This document shows, in pieces, positions 8,768 through 12,258 of a stretch of DNA of 12,258 bases. The notes under the pieces were generated by a model that was not told where the DNA came from, searched no databases, and saw only the letters and a list, made by a program, of their open reading frames with translations. Origin of the DNA: Clostridiaceae bacterium (GTDB taxonomy: Bacteria; Bacillota_A; Clostridia; Acetivibrionales; Acetivibrionaceae); assembly GCA_012513545.1 (NCBI GenBank), contig JAAZCB010000211.1:1-12258 (forward strand), given 5' to 3'. Position numbers and translations under genes: made by a program. Position 1 is the first letter of the stretch; each line of letters opens with the position of its first letter.

Positions 8768-8796
8768 ATTATATCTCTATTTAACCATATTATCAA
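8768..8796 (-). promoter_or_regulatory. Sigma-A promoter for the flippase/deacetylase unit
   Basis: On the minus strand a TTGATA -35 box (8796-8791, 5 of 6 consensus bases) is followed by a 17-base spacer and a perfect TATAAT -10 box (8773-8768). Transcription would start near 8761, giving an untranslated leader of about 114 bases before the ATG at 8647. Both boxes and the ideal spacing are seen directly; activity is inferred. Confidence 0.65.
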
Positions 8797-8917
8797 CATG
8801 AAACTACAGTAAGCAGCATTCTTTATTAAAGCCATAATAATAGCTTTCTCTATCTTTTCTCTTGCTTTTTTTATCAGTTCATGTCCCTATAACAAAACTT
8901 TTCAACTATTAGCGTTA

Positions 8918-8933
8918 ACTTTGCTTGCAAAGT
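8918..8933. promoter_or_regulatory. Perfect inverted repeat, candidate operator
   Basis: ACTTTGC-TT-GCAAAGT is a perfect 7-base inverted repeat with a two-base centre. The centre is too short for a stable RNA hairpin loop, so a dimeric DNA-binding protein is a better explanation. It overlaps the -35 box of the possible plus-strand promoter at 8925-8953, a position suited to repression. No regulator gene is present in the window to match it. Confidence 0.4.
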
Positions 8934-8953
8934 AATCAATTTAAGGAGATAAT
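8925..8953 (+). promoter_or_regulatory. Possible promoter of the wzy-like gene
   Basis: TTGCAA (8925-8930, 4 of 6) and GATAAT (8948-8953, 5 of 6) are separated by 17 bases. Transcription would begin near 8960, about 47 bases before the wzy ATG. The -10 box overlaps an AAGGAG that otherwise looks like a ribosome site for the mini-ORF at 8958, so the promoter and the mini-ORF are competing readings of the same bases. Confidence 0.35.
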
Positions 8954-8957
8954 ATAA

Positions 8958-8990
8958 ATGATGACTATCTGGAATCTTCAATTTATTTGA
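8958..8990 (+). CDS. Possible 10-codon leader peptide upstream of wzy
   Basis: An AAGGAG ribosome site (8943-8948) lies 9 bases before an ATG that opens a mini-ORF encoding MMTIWNLQFI and ending in TGA, 16 bases before the start of the polymerase gene. The ribosome-site match is better than that of several real genes here. It would need a transcript starting upstream of 8943, which conflicts with the promoter suggested at 8925-8953. No attenuator hairpin or run of regulatory codons is visible, so chance is a real possibility. Confidence 0.2.
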   Translation: MMTIWNLQFI

Positions 8991-9006
8991 ATATAGGAGT
9001 GTCTAT

Positions 9007-10362
9007 ATGGATAAACATACCCTCGATCAAGCAAAATTTCTTGGCAACTCTGTTTTCTTGGAAGATTACTTTTATAACAAAATAAAAAAAATTACTTTAT
9101 TTCTTATCCTTGTAGTCGCTATGTCTGTATATATTTTTGATGAGGCAGTAAGACTTATCTTTGTCCCGGAAAATATAAGCTATCTTAACCCCTTGTATTG
9201 TGCTTCTGCGGCTATTGTTTCAGTTATATTCATATTTAACCGCAGATTTAATTATCTGAATTTATACCTTGCCGTTTTATTCTTTGGCATGACCATGATC
9301 AACTCTTATTTTTTAGGCAAAAATACAACTTACATGCTGCTGGTTTTCCAAGCTTTTTGCATGCCATTGTTTTTTACGTGTATAAAACTGGGCCATGGTG
9401 ATATAAAATATGTCCTGGATAAATTTCTGAATATCTTCAATGTTTGTATTATTCTTGTTATTATTCTTGGAGTAATCGATTATATTACCAATTCCAGTAT
9501 TCAACTTTTTCTTGCCGACAGGTTATTCAACGGTGAACTTTCCGATTTGATATATAGAGAGCATGGAATGGGTATTTACAGATACTATTCAATTCTAGGG
9601 CATCCTTTGACAACTGTTAAGTTTTTTCTGGTATATTTAGTTCTGAATTTAATTTACAACCGTTATTTTGAAAGTAAAATCAATGTGTATATACTGTCAT
9701 TTACTGCCTCTGTAGGATTTGTCTTAAGTGGAAGCAAATCAGCGCTTATTTTAGGTGGTATTCTGGTTTTCACCTCCGGGTTTTTCATAAGAAAAAATAA
9801 AGCATTGTACTTTACTTTGATAGCTATAGTTTCAATTTTACTGACAAGTACACCGCTATTTCAGGAGAATATACTTCAAAGATTTTATCAAGGCATTGAA
9901 TCGGGAGACTTATCTACAGGCAGAAATGAACTTATTTACAGACTCCTGGAGGATTCCTCCGAAAAGCCCAATCTTGTATTAGGTAAAGGAAGCGGTTATT
10001 CAAGAGTAGTAGCTAAAAGCCTTGGAGGGGGTGCTCTAAACTTTGAATATCCAATTATTATGTTGCCCTATGATTTTTCAATACTAGGAACACTAATTAT
10101 ATACATCATTATTTTTATCATCCCAGTCACTAAATTTATCAGAAACAAGTCATATTTTTTACTATATATATTCATAATATTATTTCTTTATGAAAACGGT
10201 AATAACGGGATTTCCAGCGTATCAGATTCTTTAGGACGATTTATTTTTGTTATATTTACACTTACTAATTTATCTGAGTACTTAAAAACTGAAAGACAGC
10301 TTGCTGAAAATGGTCGTAAGCCAATAGATAATCAACTTCGAAGGAATGTGTTAAAATATTGA
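9007..10362 (+). CDS. Wzy-type O-antigen/exopolysaccharide polymerase-like membrane protein
   Basis: A 451-residue integral membrane protein with about 11-12 predicted helices (roughly 28-45, 62-78, 83-101, 106-125, 140-160, 195-217, 226-240, 243-261, 265-282, 350-377, 381-396 and 410-424). It has a long extracytoplasmic loop between about residues 283 and 345. This loop contains STGRNEL (303-309), the S-G-R region common to Wzy/WaaL proteins, and GHP (198-200) lies near the loop before helix 6, where these enzymes keep an R/H-rich pocket. Sequence identity in this family is always low, so topology, these motifs and the flippase next door carry the call. It would join flipped lipid-linked repeat units into polymer on the outer membrane face. 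GGAG (8996-8999) is 7 bases before the ATG. An O-antigen-ligase-like transfer role is the main alternative. Confidence 0.82.
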   Translation: MDKHTLDQAKFLGNSVFLEDYFYNKIKKITLFLILVVAMSVYIFDEAVRLIFVPENISYLNPLYCASAAIVSVIFIFNRRFNYLNLYLAVLFFGMTMINSYFLGKNTTYMLLVFQAFCMPLFFTCIKLGHGDIKYVLDKFLNIFNVCIILVIILGVIDYITNSSIQLFLADRLFNGELSDLIYREHGMGIYRYYSILGHPLTTVKFFLVYLVLNLIYNRYFESKINVYILSFTASVGFVLSGSKSALILGGILVFTSGFFIRKNKALYFTLIAIVSILLTSTPLFQENILQRFYQGIESGDLSTGRNELIYRLLEDSSEKPNLVLGKGSGYSRVVAKSLGGGALNFEYPIIMLPYDFSILGTLIIYIIIFIIPVTKFIRNKSYFLLYIFIILFLYENGNNGISSVSDSLGRFIFVIFTLTNLSEYLKTERQLAENGRKPIDNQLRRNVLKY

Positions 10363-10387
10363 ATTGCCCCTTTATAAATGCTATAAT
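10359..10387 (+). promoter_or_regulatory. Sigma-A promoter for the second glycosyltransferase
   Basis: TTGAAT (10359-10364, 4 of 6) and a perfect TATAAT (10382-10387) are separated by 17 bases; the -35 box contains the stop codon of the wzy-like gene. Transcription would start near 10394, about 50 bases before the ATG at 10444. The 81-base gap holds no terminator, so read-through from wzy is also expected. Confidence 0.6.
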
Positions 10388-10443
10388 TACAGTATGTTTC
10401 AATAAAAATAATTAAAAATTGCTTTAATATAAGTGAGGCTTTT

Positions 10444-11577
10444 ATGAAAAAGGTTATTATCGGAGATTTTTGCGAATACAACTATAAGTATGGGAAACTT
10501 GGAAACTATCACTATTGCAACTGTTTTGTAAAAGATAACTATGAAGCTTTGTGGCTTTCAAATTCATTTAATCAGCTTATTTATTTTAAAGACAAAGAAG
10601 ATTACCTGTATAAGAAAAGCATCTCCAGCGCAAAAAGGCATGAACTGTCAAAAAATATATATGGTTTTGCACCATATGCACTAAAACTTTATGGTAATTA
10701 CCTGTTTTCAAGAAATCCAAACAATGTATTGAATGGGGATAAATACATTGTCCCCGATATCAGAAAATCATTGAAAGCTATTGATTTTGATAACGTTGAT
10801 GTTATTTGGTTATCTAATCCTAAGCTGTTCTGGATTACAAATGTTGTCAATTATAAAAAACTGATCTACAGAATTCCAGATGACTTTTCAAAGTTTTCTG
10901 AATATCCAAATATTGATGTAATTGAAAAGGAAATTATAAAGAAAGCCGATCATATTTTTATAACTGCCAGTACTTTAGAAGACAAAGTTACCAAACTTGG
11001 CATAAAACCTTATTTACTAAAAAATGGAGCATCCTTTGATCACTTTAATGATGTTAAAGATTCTCAATTGCCAAAAGAGTTTCAAAACGGAAGAAAGCGT
11101 ATAATATACATAGGTGCAATAAAATACTGGTTTGATGTTGAATTGGTTAAAAAGATATCTGAATCAGTAGATGCCGATATCATCCTTATCGGAAAACCAG
11201 ATACAGATTTAACTGCGCTTGAAAACTGCAAAAACGTTTATACGCTAGGGGCCAAGTCTTATGATGAGCTTCCTGCTTATTTGAAGTATTCCGATGTTGC
11301 CATAATACCCTTTATAAAAAGCGACCTGACAGATTCCATAAGTCCTATTAAGTTATATGAATACTGTTCTTCGGGAATTGCGGTTGTTACTTCCAACATG
11401 AAGGAAGTTGAAAGCCTGAATGCACCAATATACATTGCAAAAGACCATGATGATTTTATTTCCGGTATAAAATCATATCTTTCAGGCAACTGCGAACGAT
11501 CTGAAATCGTTCAGTTTGGAAAGGACAACTCATGGCAAAGTAGGTATGAGTTTGCCAAAAAATTATTTAATACTTGA
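10444..11577 (+). CDS. GT-B glycosyltransferase, TuaH/GumK-like
   Basis: A 377-residue soluble or membrane-associated glycosyltransferase with GT-B architecture. The N-terminal half contains YRIPDDFSKF (142-151), a segment resembling the Y-x-x-x-D-D motif of TuaH-type enzymes, followed by an ADHIFITASTLEDK strand-helix and the LLKNGASFDHF linker that leads to the donor domain, typical of GT4-like proteins. The donor domain has IIYIGAIKYWFD, and SPIKLYEYCSSGIAVV (300-315) in which Glu306 is the second Glu of the usual E-x7-E; the first position is not acidic. The related TuaH and GumK enzymes act in teichuronic acid and xanthan synthesis, and GumK transfers glucuronic acid, which would suit a lyase-sensitive uronate polymer, but the donor here is not proven. 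The ribosome site GTGAGG is 5 bases before the ATG. It ends only 15 bases from a convergent gene. Confidence 0.85.
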   Translation: MKKVIIGDFCEYNYKYGKLGNYHYCNCFVKDNYEALWLSNSFNQLIYFKDKEDYLYKKSISSAKRHELSKNIYGFAPYALKLYGNYLFSRNPNNVLNGDKYIVPDIRKSLKAIDFDNVDVIWLSNPKLFWITNVVNYKKLIYRIPDDFSKFSEYPNIDVIEKEIIKKADHIFITASTLEDKVTKLGIKPYLLKNGASFDHFNDVKDSQLPKEFQNGRKRIIYIGAIKYWFDVELVKKISESVDADIILIGKPDTDLTALENCKNVYTLGAKSYDELPAYLKYSDVAIIPFIKSDLTDSISPIKLYEYCSSGIAVVTSNMKEVESLNAPIYIAKDHDDFISGIKSYLSGNCERSEIVQFGKDNSWQSRYEFAKKLFNT

Positions 11578-11592
11578 TAATCCGGAGCAATT

Positions 11593-11711
11593 CTATCTCT
11601 TTTTATTATTAATAAACAAATCATCAATAACCTTCTCAAACCTATCTATAAAAGTGTCTATGTTTGAACCGACTCTTATGGAATTAATATTTTCGGCTAT
11701 AATATCATAAT
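11593..11711 (-). pseudogene. Displaced C-terminal tail of the Alg13/PssE-like subunit
   Basis: Reading the minus strand in the alternative frame from the A-run at 11715-11711 gives an uninterrupted 39-residue tail. It starts NYDIIAEN, continues as an amphipathic helix and ends in INNKKR before TAG (11595-11593). Joined to residue 131 of the upstream frame, it restores a 170-residue protein, the usual size of PssE/EpsF-like subunits, and leaves 15 bases to the convergent gene. One missing A (five present, six needed) explains the break. Confidence 0.75.
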
Positions 11712-12104
11712 TTTTATATTTACTTCTAAATCATCTATATCATAAACAGGAATTATCTTTCCTTTCGCATGCAAAAACTTCGCAAACTCAATTTGATGAA
11801 AATCTACATGCTCATTAAACTTAGGATTTCTAGGTACAACAATAGGGGGTTTTCCATATTTTATGGGATGGAATATGCTTCCGGGGCCACCATGTGTAAT
11901 AACTATTCTAGCTTCCCTTACCAGTCTGTCCATCTCATCATATCCAATGAGTTTTGAATACTCACAGCTTTTGGGAATATAGTTTGAGTACCCTATTTGT
12001 GTATATACAGGTTCATTAATTATTCCCTGGCTTTTCATTTCATCAACTTTTCTAATAAGCCTGTCAAATTGTTGTTCGTGTGTACCCACTGTTACAAATA
12101 TCAA
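11697..12104 (-). CDS. Alg13/PssE-like glycosyltransferase subunit, frameshifted near its 3' end
   Basis: As the frame stands it encodes 135 residues. It has the hallmarks of the GT28 C-terminal-domain subunit (PssE/EpsF/Alg13 type): FVTVGTHEQQFDRLI (3-17), THGGPGS (70-76) for nucleotide-sugar binding and NEHVDFHQIEFA (97-108). Such subunits bind the UDP-sugar and work only in complex with an Alg14/PssD partner, whose gene overlaps this start by 4 bases (TTGA). The start is TTG at 12104, with a six-G run (12116-12111) 6 bases upstream; no ATG is available. After Lys131 the frame yields only IMIL and a stop, while the expected C-terminal helix continues in another frame (11593-11711). So the gene has a one-base deletion, a sequencing error, or depends on slippage. 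It would otherwise catalyse an early sugar addition to the lipid carrier at the membrane. Confidence 0.88.
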   Translation of the reverse strand: MIFVTVGTHEQQFDRLIRKVDEMKSQGIINEPVYTQIGYSNYIPKSCEYSKLIGYDEMDRLVREARIVITHGGPGSIFHPIKYGKPPIVVPRNPKFNEHVDFHQIEFAKFLHAKGKIIPVYDIDDLEVNIKIMIL

Positions 12105-12258
12105 AATAATCCCCCCAAATTCTCACCTTTAGAATAGAATTTCTTCTGCTCATCCCATTGAATTATAAACTTATCAGTTATCGGATAAACTATCTTACCG
12201 GTAAGAGTCGGAGAAGTTACTCTGTCATAAACCTCAATATAAATTAATTTTGCACCTA
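12101..12258 (-). CDS. Alg14/PssD-like glycosyltransferase subunit, C-terminal end (5' partial)
   Basis: On the minus strand the frame is open from the window edge to TGA (12103-12101), giving the last 51 residues. They begin GAKLIYIEVYDRVTSPTLTG, followed by KIVYPITDKFIIQWDE, and finish YSKGENLGGLF. This matches the end of Alg14/PssD/EpsE-type proteins (E-x3-R-x3-P-S/T-L-T-G-K-x-x-Y...Q-W), which anchor the catalytic Alg13/PssE subunit to the membrane and contribute to acceptor binding. The N-terminal membrane anchor lies outside the window. It overlaps the Alg13-like start by four bases, the compact pair arrangement common in Gram-positive capsule loci. In yeast, the extreme C terminus of Alg14 is a contact point for Alg13; that part is intact here. 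Confidence 0.85.
   Translation of the reverse strand, partial: GAKLIYIEVYDRVTSPTLTGKIVYPITDKFIIQWDEQKKFYSKGENLGGLF

Larger units (their letters stand above)
8648..9006. other. Divergent control region between wzx-like and wzy-like genes
   Basis: This 359-base stretch contains no recognisable full gene. From left to right it holds the flippase ribosome site, about 114 bases of its presumed transcript leader, a consensus promoter on the minus strand (8796-8768), a pyrimidine-rich tract on the plus strand (8843-8874), a perfect inverted repeat (8918-8933), a possible plus-strand promoter (8925-8953), a 10-codon mini-ORF (8958-8990) and the wzy ribosome site GGAG (8996-8999). No recognisable riboswitch or strong terminator hairpin was found. 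Confidence 0.7.

Noticed and set aside
8828..8847. AAAGC...GCTTT hairpin followed by a T-rich tract on the plus strand
   Set aside because: The stem is only five A/T-rich pairs with a ten-base loop, the T-run is distant, and no plus-strand transcript is known to end here.
8764..8886. Open frame on the minus strand encoding about 40 residues, with a hydrophobic second half
   Set aside because: It follows a stop, has no start codon with a ribosome site, and overlaps the consensus flippase promoter; it is probably chance in AT-rich DNA.
11711..11715. Programmed -1 ribosomal frameshift at the A-run
   Set aside because: Lys-AAA could slip back onto an A, but there is no X-XXY-YYZ heptamer, no clear downstream stimulator structure, and the run is short; mutation or sequence error is simpler.
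11769..11957. 62-codon open frame on the plus strand
   Set aside because: It is antisense to the Alg13-like gene across its conserved HGG and EHVDFHQ motifs and has no ribosome site or protein-like features.

Overview
This AT-rich window looks like part of a surface or extracellular polysaccharide biosynthesis locus from a low-GC Gram-positive bacterium, most likely a clostridial Firmicute. Three things point there: base composition and A/T-ending codons, strong Shine-Dalgarno sites with TTG/GTG starts, and an exported enzyme carrying three S-layer homology (SLH) repeats. Placement to genus is not possible from sequence reading alone. There are no tRNAs, rRNAs, insertion sequences or CRISPR arrays.

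Layout. (1) Positions 1-5895, plus strand, form one tightly packed operon segment: the 3' end of a Gfo/Idh/MocA-type sugar oxidoreductase, a CapK/PaaK-like adenylate-forming enzyme, a GT4 glycosyltransferase, and a secreted heparinase II/III-type polysaccharide lyase with a C-terminal SLH anchor. (2) Positions 5945-8647, minus strand, hold a Wzx-type flippase followed by a leaderless NodB-like (polysaccharide deacetylase fold) protein with an EF-hand-type calcium loop. A consensus sigma-A promoter for this pair lies at 8796-8768. (3) 8648-9006 is a divergent control region. (4) Positions 9007-11577, plus strand, hold a Wzy-type polymerase and a second GT-B glycosyltransferase, the latter with its own near-consensus promoter overlapping the wzy stop. 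(5) Positions 11593-12258, minus strand, hold an Alg14/PssD-like subunit (cut by the window end) and an Alg13/PssE-like subunit. The latter is broken by an apparent one-base deletion in an A-run that displaces the last 39 residues.

How it fits together. The Alg13/Alg14-like pair and the two GT-B enzymes would build a repeat unit on a lipid carrier in the cytoplasm. The flippase would move it across the membrane and the Wzy protein would polymerise it. The SLH-tagged lyase would act on the polymer at the cell wall, as trimming, release or turnover. The oxidoreductase and CapK-like enzyme would supply or modify an activated sugar or substituent. The pieces are recognisable by family; the polymer and the exact reactions are inferred only in outline.

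The most noteworthy points are the Alg13-like frameshift, the SLH-anchored lyase embedded in a Wzx/Wzy locus, the calcium-loop deacetylase-like protein without a signal peptide, and the compact palindrome/promoter/mini-ORF arrangement before wzy.
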